Positions 39,229-45,925 of a stretch of DNA of 46,559 bases are shown here, piece by piece; within the stretch, counting starts at the first letter, position 1, and each line of letters opens with the position of its first letter. A program made the translations under genes and the position numbers. Below the pieces are notes generated by a model. The model was not told the DNA's origin, made no database searches, and worked only from the letters and a program-made list of their open reading frames with translations. The DNA is from JBBQDZ01 sp038237515 (GTDB taxonomy: Bacteria > Actinomycetota > Thermoleophilia > Gaiellales > Gaiellaceae). The DNA is taken from positions 1-46,559 of the forward strand of contig JBBRYP010000027.1 of assembly GCA_038237515.1 (NCBI GenBank), given 5' to 3'.

Positions 39229-40412
39229 TTGAGAAGCGGACACTCAAGAACGGCCGCAAGGTGTACCGGGTGCGTTGGCGTCCAGGCGGACGTGGTTCAA
39301 CGTTCCACTCCCAGGTGTTCGATCGTCGGGAAGACGCAGAGCGTTTCGAGACCGAGATTCGTCGACGGAAGCAACTCGGCGACCTCGCGTACCTCGAGCG
39401 CGGCAAGCAGACGCTCGACGAGTTCGCACGCGAGTGGTGGCAGCGCTACGCGTCGAAGGAACTCGCGCGTAGCACCCAGAAGCACTACGCAGAGGTCTGG
39501 GATCGCCACATACTCAAACCGCTGGGCGGCCTTCAACTCCGACACCTCACGCCGGATGTAGTGGCCGGCTTCCAGGACGAGCTCCGGACGGAGGGCATAG
39601 GAGAGCCGACAATCCGAAAGGCGCTCGCGATCCTCCAGGCAGTCTGCCGCGAGGGCGTCGCCTGGGGCCGGCTCACGTTGAACCCGGTGAAGCCGGTGAA
39701 GAAGCGGGCACAACAGAGGAAGCGAAGCGTGCGACCGCTGGCGCCCGAAGCGGTGGAGCGGTTGCGCTGGCACCTGCCAACGCAGCGAGATGCCGTCCTC
39801 GTCTCCGTTCTCGCATACGCCGGGCTCCGTCCGGGTGAGGCACTCGCGCTCGCCTGGGGCGACCTGGGGGAGAGAACGATCCTCGTCGAACGCGCGCTTG
39901 CGCTCGGTGAGGTCAAGGAGACGAAGACGCGGGCCACTCGCACAGTTCGGCTCGTCGACCCGCTCAAGGCCGACCTGAAGGCTCTTCGCTTGAAGGTCGG
40001 TGTTCCGAACGAGGACGAGCCGATCATCCCGGCCCACCACGGCGGCTACTGGCAAGAGCACGATTGGCGCAACTGGCGCCGACGCGTCTTTCAACCTGCG
40101 GCAAAAGCCGCCGGGCTCGGGACGATTCGGCCCTACGACCTGCGGCACTCGTTCGTCTCGTTACTGATCGCCGAAGGCCGCAACATCGTCGAGGTAGCAA
40201 GACAGGCCGGCCACTCGCCGTCCATGGCCCTCGACACCTACGGGCACGTCTTCGACGAGCTCGACGGCGGCAAGCTTCGACCTGCCGAGGAACTGATTCG
40301 GAAGGCCCGAGCGAAGGTAATCCGGGAAGCAGGTGCACCCTCCGTGCACCCTCGGAACGCCGCCGTTGCCTCGAAGAAGAACAAAACTCCGCGATTTGCA
40401 GAGTCTTTGTAG
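39225..40412 (+). CDS. int: Tyrosine site-specific recombinase (integrase)
   Basis: 395 residues. An arm-binding domain (VYRVRWRPGGRGSTFHSQVF) is followed by a SAM-like core-binding domain (TLDEFAREWWQRYASKEL...LRHLTPDVV) and the catalytic domain. The active residues are Arg 202 (GLRPGEAL), Arg 307 and His in YDLRHSFVSLL, His 330 in AGHSPSMALDTYGH and the nucleophile Tyr 339. All are present, so it looks functional. Its stop codon is immediately followed by the 49-base tRNA-Thr core (40413), the usual place of an attachment site for such integrases. Confidence 0.92.
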   Translation: MIEKRTLKNGRKVYRVRWRPGGRGSTFHSQVFDRREDAERFETEIRRRKQLGDLAYLERGKQTLDEFAREWWQRYASKELARSTQKHYAEVWDRHILKPLGGLQLRHLTPDVVAGFQDELRTEGIGEPTIRKALAILQAVCREGVAWGRLTLNPVKPVKKRAQQRKRSVRPLAPEAVERLRWHLPTQRDAVLVSVLAYAGLRPGEALALAWGDLGERTILVERALALGEVKETKTRATRTVRLVDPLKADLKALRLKVGVPNEDEPIIPAHHGGYWQEHDWRNWRRRVFQPAAKAAGLGTIRPYDLRHSFVSLLIAEGRNIVEVARQAGHSPSMALDTYGHVFDELDGGKLRPAEELIRKARAKVIREAGAPSVHPRNAAVASKKNKTPRFAESL

Positions 40413-40627
40413 AGCCCTCTGACGGACTCGAACCGTCGACCCCCTCCTTACCATGGAGGTTTCGGGTTGGTTCTGGCGTACACGGCCGGGCAAGCGCGGT
40501 CACGTTTCTCCTGCAAATCTGCTCTTCTGGCCGTGCCAGTAATGCCCGCGGATGACCGCACGTGCTCAAGCTGGTGTACCCGTCTCGTACCCGCGCAGTG
40601 TTGCCTGTTCGCAAAACAAACAACGCG
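40413..40627 (-). repeat. Long inverted repeat, right copy (att-like, with tRNA-Thr core)
   Basis: Reverse complement of 35475-35689. The core 40413-40461 is identical to the left copy and encodes the same tRNA-Thr(GGU) 3' half on the minus strand. The arm-like sequence stands at 40575-40595, again 113 bases from the core. The core begins on the base after the integrase stop codon. The 5' half of the tRNA is absent here too. Confidence 0.75.
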
Positions 40628-40730
40628 CCGCTCCGCGCTTGCGCAAGCGGCTGCATTTATCAGGTTGGGTGCCTCGATTCGTGGATCGGCGGAACCTGCC
40701 CAGGTTCTCTAACTTGCGTGCGCGAAATTG

Positions 40731-40842
40731 CCGTCGTTGCCGCCGGCTACCCTCGTATGGGGCGGCGGGCAGCTCGCGACGGGCTGGCTTTCCGATCACA
40801 CGGGCCGAACGCCGCTGATCGCCGGCGGCATGATCGTGCGCA
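40731..40842 (+). pseudogene. Fragment of an MFS transporter
   Basis: About 35 codons reading LVWGGGQLATGWLSDHTGRT, then PLIAGGMIV, the loop 2-3 signature (G-x-L-x-D-x-x-G-R-x-P) of major facilitator transporters. No flanking transporter sequence is present on either side. An orphan shard left by rearrangement. Confidence 0.65.
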
Positions 40843-41049
40843 AGCACTACGACAACGGAGCAGATCTCGTCGACGACTTCGCCGACAAGAAACGCCGCCT
40901 GCCCGACGACGCCGTGCCAGGTCGGCTCGAACCCGCACAGCCCTGCGCCGTGCGCGAACGCTGCCGACTCCGCCGGCTCCAGCTGCGATGAACCGTAGAC
41001 ACGCCCCACCCACCGGCGGATGCTGCCCGATGCCGAGAATCGAATCGAG

Positions 41050-41310
41050 GCCGTCGTCAAAGGCGTCGGTCTTGCCGCCCGAGCGGCGCTCCCGCCGCAA
41101 CCTGCCAACCTCGAGCACCCGCTCACCACGGCCTGTCAGGAAGCGCGTGAGGCCGGCACCGAACGAGCCGGTGCCCTCGACAGCGAACGCACGCCGACCG
41201 CGGCATGCTCGCCGACGAGCTTCAACGCGTGCGCGTAGCCGTCGCTGCTCGCCGCGACAGTCGCCTCGAACACCACGGCGCCGCTGCTGACCTCGACGAC
41301 CGCTGATGCT
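41050..41310 (-). pseudogene. IS110-family transposase remnant, frameshifted
   Basis: One minus frame reads VFEATVAASSDGYAHALKLV. After a shift near 41200 another reads RRAFAVEGTGSFGAGLTRFL, then RSGGKTDAFDD. VEGTGSFGAGL and KTDAFD are the conserved N-terminal RuvC-like (DEDD) signatures of IS110 transposases. The start and the C-terminal serine domain are missing. Too degraded to be active; no ends of the element are seen. Confidence 0.7.
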
Positions 41311-41352
41311 GGAGGAGATCTCGCAGCCCACCTCGACGCCGCGGGAGTAACG

Positions 41353-41430
41353 ATGGCGACCTGCGAGGTGTGCGGCAACGAGTATGACAAGACCTTCGAA
41401 GTTCGCCGTAACGACGAGACGCACAAACCT
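41353..41430 (+). pseudogene. 5' fragment of a small zinc-finger (metallothionein-like) protein gene
   Basis: ATG 41353 with GGGAG five bases upstream reads MATCEVCGNEYDKTFEVRRN and then DETHK. This is the start of a small actinobacterial protein that normally continues with further cysteine pairs. After about 41430 the sequence changes and those pairs are absent. Truncated, probably inactive. Confidence 0.55.
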
Positions 41431-41958
41431 CTCCACCATGGTCTAGCACCCGGACCAAAAATGAGCCGCAGTCGCCTGGGCCAGTGACCAAATGTTCCCC
41501 GAACGGATCGCCTAGTGACGCGGTAGACGCTCCTGCGCCCGGTTCCTGACCGCCTTCGTGACGCCTTCGGTTGCGAGGGCGTGGAGCGCGGCCTCCGGGA
41601 GGGCGATCTCGTCGAGCAGCCATAGCTGGAGACGCCTCGACCCGAGGTTGGGCGCGGCGAGCGTATGCGCCTCATCGACCTTGCCGCGCTCCAAGGGGAG
41701 GCGGACGCGGCGCTCGTGCAGGTGTTCCCGGGCTTGTACGCAGGTAGTCGGCAATTCGGCTTCGATCCTGTCGGGTAGCCCGCACGATTTTCGACTCGAA
41801 GACGGGCGGCTCACGGCTGGCCGGCGCTCTGCGCAGTGCCTGTCCAGTGCCTGCAACGGACACAAACCGCGTTTTGCCTGTTTGTTTCCCGGAGCGCGCC
41901 GAAGCCCAGAAAGGGCCGATTGCTGGGCCGCAAAGTAAATACTGTCAACGAGCCGCAA
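41431..41958. other. About 530 bases with no recognised gene
   Basis: Several open frames exist on both strands but none matches a family I know. One plus frame at about 41666 reads MRLIDLAALQGEADAALVQV and ends at a TAG near 41780, and could be another shard. A near-copy of the GTTTTGCCTGTT type of sequence seen by the right att-like repeat occurs at about 41872. Probably rearrangement debris. Confidence 0.35.
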
Positions 41959-42032
41959 TGACGTGACCCCTTGAAGTCGGTCCAGCCGTTGTGAGAGTCA
42001 CGATCGCCCGAAGGGGCGAGGAGGTGACTCAG

Positions 42033-42311
42033 TTGAAGGGGAAGAGGCACACGCCGGAGCAGATCGTCAGGAAGCTTCGTGAGGCGGATCGGATGCTTGC
42101 CGAGGGCGCTGAGGTGGACGCGGTCTGTCGGCACTTGGAGATCTCGGTGCAGACCTACCAGCGTTGGCGGAGTCAGTTCAAGGCGATGCGGCCGGAGGAC
42201 ATCGTGCGGGGCAAGGCGCTGGAGAAAGAGAACGTGCGGTTGAAGCGGATCGTCGGGGAGCAGGCGCTCGATATCGACATGTTGAGGGAGGTGGCTCGGG
42301 GAAACTTCTGA
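42033..42311 (+). CDS. IS3-family OrfA (helix-turn-helix transposase subunit)
   Basis: 92 residues from TTG 42033, which has GAGGAGG eight bases upstream. RHTPEQIVRKLREADRMLAE, VDAVCRHLEISVQTYQRWRS and the leucine-zipper-like KALEKENVRLKRIVGEQALD are typical OrfA. It ends at GNF-stop beside a GGGGAAAC stretch, where a minus-one slip would lead into the orfB frame (KLLSPERRRR), as in IS3 elements. Confidence 0.85.
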   Translation: MKGKRHTPEQIVRKLREADRMLAEGAEVDAVCRHLEISVQTYQRWRSQFKAMRPEDIVRGKALEKENVRLKRIVGEQALDIDMLREVARGNF

Positions 42312-43103
42312 GCCCGGAGCGGCGACGCAGAGCGGTCGGGTCTCTGCGTGTCCGTTTCGGGGTCTCCGAGCGACGAGCCTGTCGGCTGACGAGCCAGCAT
42401 CGCTCCTCGCAGCGCTACCAACGTCGGCTGCTGCCCGAGGAGGCGCTGCTCAGGGAGCGGCTGCAGCTGCTGGCTCGCCGTCACCCACGCTACGGCTACC
42501 GGCGGATCCACGCGATCCTGCGTCGTGAGGGCTGGCTCTGCAACCGCAAGCGGGTGCAGCGGCTGTGGCGCGACGAGGGACTGCGGCTGCCGGCCAGGCC
42601 GAAGCGACGGCGGCGCGGGCCGCGGATGCCCGGTCACCTGGTCGCAGCGCAGCCCGATCAGGTATGGGCGATCGACTTCGTCAGCGACCGAACCGCTGAC
42701 GGCCGGCCGATCAGGATCCTGACCGTCACCGACGAGCACACCCGCGAAGCGCTTGCCACCCCCACAGCACGCAGCCTCGGCGCCGACGACGCCGTCAACA
42801 CACTCGAGCGGATCGTCGCGAGCGCCGAAGATGATCCGCTGCGACAACGGCCCCGAGTTCGTCAGCCAAGCGCTGCGAGACTGGTGCCGCTTCAACCACA
42901 CGACAACCGGCTACATCGAGCCCGGCGCGCCCTGGCAGAATCCGTTCGTCGAATCCTTCAACGGCCACTTGCGTCGCGAACTGCTCGACCTCGAGAGCTT
43001 CAACACCCTCTTCGAGGCACAGCTGCTCGTCGACGACTGGAGGCTCGAGTACAACCACTACCGACCACACCAATCACTCAACTACATGACGCCAACCGAG
43101 TAA
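42308..43103 (+). pseudogene. IS3-family OrfB (DDE transposase), frameshifted
   Basis: The first frame gives LLSPERRRRAVGSLRVRFGV, SERRACRL, RHPRYGYRRIHAILRREGW and QVWAIDFVSDRTADGR (first catalytic Asp). Near 42815-42835 the frame is lost. It continues in another frame with MIRCDNGPEFVSQALRDWC (second Asp), NPFVESFNGHLRRELLDLE (Glu) and NHYRPHQSLNYMTP. One added or lost base explains this, so the transposase is inactive as written. Confidence 0.85.
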
Positions 43104-43179
43104 GCACACCGCTGCAGGACCGACATGCAACCAGAACTCTCATAACGACTGGACCGAAAAACGGGGTCCGGTCATACGC

Positions 43180-43415
43180 GCGCCGCGCCTTCGCCTCGGA
43201 CGCTGATCGGAGTCGCTGGACATCTTCGCTCGACGCAGCGGACGCGAGAACACCTAGCGCGCCCATCGCGCTCCCGTCCGCTAGCAGCGGTGGCGAATCA
43301 TAGGCGTTCACACGCACCGGGACGGCCCGAAGTTTTCGCCTCTGCGAGCGCCCAGCGCAGAGCGGCATCGCTGCCCGCTGAGCCGTCGACTCCGACGACA
43401 ATTAGGTGAGCTGCA
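43180..43415 (-). pseudogene. Universal stress protein (UspA) N-terminal fragment
   Basis: Right after the ChaB-like gene the minus strand reads SAHLIVVGVDGSAGSDAALR, then WALAEAK; after a frame change it reads PVRVNAYDSPPLLADGSAMG. This is the first beta strand and helix of a universal stress protein, with the VGVDGS nucleotide-site signature. The start codon position is CCA, a frameshift follows, and the 3' part is cut by the IS3 right end at 43174. Confidence 0.65.
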
Positions 43416-43420
43416 CTTGG

Positions 43421-43591
43421 CTACTCGCTCTTCTTGTGGCCCTTCTCGCCGTGTTCCTTCATGACCGTGCGGGCCGCAACCTCTTCCTCGCGGCCCTTGT
43501 AGCGGCCCTCTTTCTTGGCCTCTTCCTTGATGTGCTCGTACTGGCGTTGCTCTTTGTCGCTGACGCCTCGCAGATGCTTCTTTTCCGGCAT
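43421..43591 (-). CDS. Small charged ChaB/KorC-like (plasmid stabilisation-type) protein
   Basis: 56 residues from ATG 43591 (59 from ATG 43600): MPEKKHLRGVSDKEQRQYEH, then IKEEAKKEGRYKGREEEVAA, ending HGEKGHKKSE. It matches a family of short, highly charged bacterial proteins often named plasmid stabilisation or ChaB-like. The common core is KEQRQYEHI...AARTV. AGGAAAGG and GGAG lie just before. The gene is 15 bases after the CBS gene in one operon. Its role is unknown; possibly DNA-binding or stress-related. Confidence 0.65.
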   Translation of the reverse strand: MPEKKHLRGVSDKEQRQYEHIKEEAKKEGRYKGREEEVAARTVMKEHGEKGHKKSE

Positions 43592-43606
43592 CGTCTCCAT
43601 CCTTTC

Positions 43607-44041
43607 CTAGCGTCTGCTCTCGGTCGACGGATCGGAGATCGCTTCAACCGTCTCACCGACCTTCTCGTGCTCCTCTTCGTGCGCGACGTCGGCCTGTGCG
43701 AGGACGCCGATGAGTCGGCCGTCTTCGATAACCGGCAAGCGCCGTACCTGGTGATGCGCCATCAGCCGCAGAGCCTCGTCGAGGTCACTGTCGGCTTCGA
43801 CGCACACAGGTCCGGTCGAGGCGACATCGCGGACGGAGATCGATGCGAGATCGGACTCCTCGGCGACGACCCGCGTCGTGATGTCTCGGTCCGTGATCAC
43901 TCCGTAGAGGCGGTCCTGCTCGACGACCGGCAGCGAGCCGATGTCCTCGTCGCGCATGATCTGCGCCGCTTTCACGACCGACTCCGACGGTTCGATTTTG
44001 AGCGGGTTCTCGGTCATGACGTCGCGTACGCTCCGTGCCAT
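43607..44041 (-). CDS. Protein with two CBS domains
   Basis: 144 residues, nearly all a CBS pair. Domain 1: SVRDVMTENPLKIEPSESVV, DIGSLPVVEQDRLYGVITDR. Domain 2: SVRDVASTGPVCVEADSDLD, HHQVRRLPVIEDGRLIGVLA. Such pairs bind adenine nucleotides and regulate partner proteins. Stand-alone forms are common in actinobacteria under stress. GAAGGAGG eight bases before ATG 44041 decides the start, although the frame is open far upstream into the esterase fragment. Confidence 0.85.
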   Translation of the reverse strand: MARSVRDVMTENPLKIEPSESVVKAAQIMRDEDIGSLPVVEQDRLYGVITDRDITTRVVAEESDLASISVRDVASTGPVCVEADSDLDEALRLMAHHQVRRLPVIEDGRLIGVLAQADVAHEEEHEKVGETVEAISDPSTESRR

Positions 44042-44179
44042 CTGCGTTCCCTCCTTCGTCGTCTCCAACTGGATACCCCGACGGACGCACTCGGAAACGG
44101 CGAGGCTTCCTTCACGTTCAGGACGTCTGTTCGGTGAGTTGATCGAGCCGATTCGCATCGGGACACCGGATGCCGCGAG

Positions 44180-44332
44180 TGCGACCGCGCGAAAGCCGTG
44201 CTCTGTCACGAGCCGCTTCGTGATCTCAGCCCGTAGGGCGTAGAACTCTTGTGTGTCGTGTGTCGCCTCGCCGAGCAGCGCGAAGCGCGCGGCGCTGGCG
44301 CGGGCGACGAGGCGATCGAGATTGAGCATCAC
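44180..44332 (-). pseudogene. N-terminal fragment of an erythromycin-esterase-like protein
   Basis: About 50 codons: LDRLVARASAARFALLGEAT, HDTQEFYALRAEITKRLVTE, HGFRAVAL. The LLGEATHxTxEFY pattern is the family's first active-site region (Glu and His). After AVAL the family sequence (normally over 350 more residues) is missing, and the frame runs on in-frame into the CBS gene. It overlaps the phosphoribosyltransferase stop by four bases, the common phosphoribosyltransferase-esterase pairing, here broken. Confidence 0.75.
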
Positions 44333-44985
44333 CGGCCCGAGGTGGCTACGGAGCGGGAAAGGAGATCACGAACCTCGTTATCCGACGTCGGCGTGAAATC
44401 CTCGTACCAGAGCCCGACTGCGTGGAACGGCTCCGGCGTGAGGAGGCAGATGATCTCATCCACCTCCGCTCGAAACTCGTCGCAGGTCTGCTCGGCCGCG
44501 ACGGGCACGGCGACGACGAGCCGCTCGGGCTCCTGCGCCCGGACGGCGAGCGCGGCGGCCCTCATCGTCGAGCCGGTCGCCAGGCCGTCGTCGACGAGGA
44601 TCACCGTTTGACCTGCCACCTCGACCGGCCCGCGATCGCCGCGGTACGCCCGCTCGCGGCGCTCAAGTTCAGCGCCCTCGACGGCAGCGGCATGAGTGAT
44701 CACCTCCTCGCCGATCTGAAGTTCGGCGACAACCGTGTCGTTCAAGACTCGAACGCCTCCGCTTGCGATCGCTCCCATCGCGAGCTCCTCGTGCCCCGGC
44801 ACGCCGAGCTTGCGGACGACGAAGACGTCAAGCGGCGCGTCGAGCTCCCGCGCGACCTCGAATGCCACGGGCACGCCACCCCGCGGCAGGCCAAGCACGA
44901 GTGCCAGGTTCGGCGTTCGCGCGTGTCCGCTGCGCAGGCGCCCGCCGAGCACCCGCCCCGCATGGGCTCGATCGTCGAATCGCAT
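44329..44985 (-). CDS. Phosphoribosyltransferase-family protein
   Basis: 218 residues. LALVLGLPRGGVPVAFEVAR and LDVFVVRKLGVPGHEELAMG open the fold, and the PRPP-binding loop is VILVDDGLATGSTMRAAALA. This class lies beside or is fused to erythromycin-esterase-like proteins and has no firmly known substrate. ATG 44985 is chosen as the start of the conserved part; the ribosome-binding site is weak. Intact. Confidence 0.82.
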   Translation of the reverse strand: MRFDDRAHAGRVLGGRLRSGHARTPNLALVLGLPRGGVPVAFEVARELDAPLDVFVVRKLGVPGHEELAMGAIASGGVRVLNDTVVAELQIGEEVITHAAAVEGAELERRERAYRGDRGPVEVAGQTVILVDDGLATGSTMRAAALAVRAQEPERLVVAVPVAAEQTCDEFRAEVDEIICLLTPEPFHAVGLWYEDFTPTSDNEVRDLLSRSVATSGR

Positions 44986-45056
44986 GGGATCCGATACCCG
45001 GCTGCAAACGCCGGAAACGACGGACGCTGGTTTCAAAGCCGGGTCGAGTGGAAACC

Positions 45057-45173
45057 ATGAGTATGACCGAGCCGATTCCTGACCCGCAGCCGCCAAGACC
45101 ACCGGATGAACCGCCCGATCCGCTACCGCCGCAGCCCGATCCGGAGCGGCCGTCGCCAGATATCGAGCGATAG
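45057..45173 (+). CDS. Proline-rich microprotein, 38 residues
   Basis: ATG 45057 reads MSMTEPIPDPQPPRPPDEPP and continues as PDPLPPQPDPERPSPDIER before a TAG. About 40 percent proline plus Asp/Glu. GAGTGGA precedes the start. Too short for family assignment. A similar peptide is encoded on the opposite strand at 45255-45383, so both are listed as candidates. Confidence 0.4.
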   Translation: MSMTEPIPDPQPPRPPDEPPDPLPPQPDPERPSPDIER

Positions 45174-45254
45174 GACAACCCGAGCGGTCGTGTCGGGCTC
45201 GGCCTGGCGGCTGTTCTACTCGGCTACGGCGACGGAGTTCTTCCCCCGCAGGCT

Positions 45255-45383
45255 CTAGCTCTTTGCGGTTGGATCCGGAGGATTCGGGTGTGGCGGTGTC
45301 GGCAGCGGACTCTCAGGCCCCGGCGGTTCCGGCGTCGGAACCGGCTCGGGCGGCCGCGGTGGCTGCGGCTTGGGCATTTGCAT
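45255..45383 (-). CDS. Proline-rich microprotein, 42 residues
   Basis: ATG 45383 (minus) reads MQMPKPQPPRPPEPVPTPEP, then PGPESPLPTPPHPNPPDPTA and KS before a TAG. The composition resembles the convergent peptide at 45057-45173. The ribosome-binding site is weak. It follows the thiol-protein gene at 45418 by 34 bases on the same strand. Its existence as a protein is unproved. Confidence 0.4.
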   Translation of the reverse strand: MQMPKPQPPRPPEPVPTPEPPGPESPLPTPPHPNPPDPTAKS

Positions 45384-45417
45384 GGCCTGAGGCGGCGCGA
45401 CGCTCGCGGGCTCTCAT

Positions 45418-45739
45418 TCATCCAATATGCGGCGGCTCGAGCGCGTCGCGGAGCCAGCTTTCTATCAGGCTGGCCGCGGAAGCCGGTCGGCGTTCGGTAG
45501 ACGCGGCAGGCGTAGACGAACTCGTCGCGCTCGTCGGCGCCGGGCTCGACATCGCGTCCGTTGACGCGGATCGTCGGCGAGCCGAGAAAACGCTGCTCGG
45601 CCGCGACGTCGGTGTCGCGGACCTCGACCCGGCGCACGTCGGCGTCGATGCCGGCTTCGGTGACGACACGCTCGACTAGCGCCATTGACCCGTCGGCGTT
45701 CGGACAGCCGGCGAACGTCAAGATCTCAATCAGGGTCAC
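45418..45739 (-). pseudogene. Thioredoxin-fold small protein of the ArsR/mercury-associated type, frameshifted
   Basis: From GTG 45739: TLIEILTFAGCPNADGSMAL, EVRDTDVAAEQRFLGSPTIR, VNGRDVEPGADERDEFVYAC, then TGFRGQPD. The expected end, ESWLRDALEPPHIG, lies one frame over. Deleting one base at about 45463 gives GQPDESWLRDAL. A CPNA active-site-like turn sits in the thioredoxin position. Family members often accompany ArsR/MerR metal regulators, as here. The frame error only affects the last 15 residues. Confidence 0.7.
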
Positions 45740-45747
45740 GAGCCGGC

Positions 45748-45925
45748 CTACGTGTAGCAGCAGGCTGCGACATGCGCCGCATTGTCGTCAAGCAGCGCCT
45801 CGCCGAGCTCGAGCAGCTTGATCACGCGCGCGTCGGCGACGAAGTTAAAGACCGTCCGGTGCGCGCGCCGGGTGCCGACGAAGCCGCACCAGCGCAGACG
45901 CGCGAGATGGTTGGAGACGCGGGCT
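45748..45925 (-). pseudogene. ArsR/CmtR-type regulator, 3' part only
   Basis: The remaining 59 or so residues: RVSNHLARLRWCGFVGTRRA, then VFNFVADARVIKLLELGEAL and the tail HVAACCYT. This is the recognition helix, wing and C-terminal metal-binding cysteines of CmtR-like ArsR proteins. The N-terminal half, which should precede RVSNHL, is replaced by sequence that reads as GH15 on the opposite strand. Located eight bases before the thiol-protein gene. Confidence 0.72.

Larger units (their letters stand above)
41959..43174 (+). mobile_element. IS3-family insertion sequence, 1216 bp
   Basis: The left end TGACGTGACCCC...CGGTCCAG and right end CTGGACCG...GGGGTCCGGTCA are imperfect inverted repeats of about 28 bases. 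Inside are an orfA and a frameshifted orfB with the DDE motif. No direct target duplication is visible (CAA on the left, TAC on the right), suggesting rearrangement after insertion. The right end lies against the universal stress protein fragment. Confidence 0.82.

Noticed and set aside
43406..44137. Plus-strand frame with hydrophobic N-terminus resembling a membrane protein
   Set aside because: It is antisense to the charged ChaB-like protein and the CBS protein; Lys/Glu codons read backwards give Leu/Phe and create false hydrophobic stretches.
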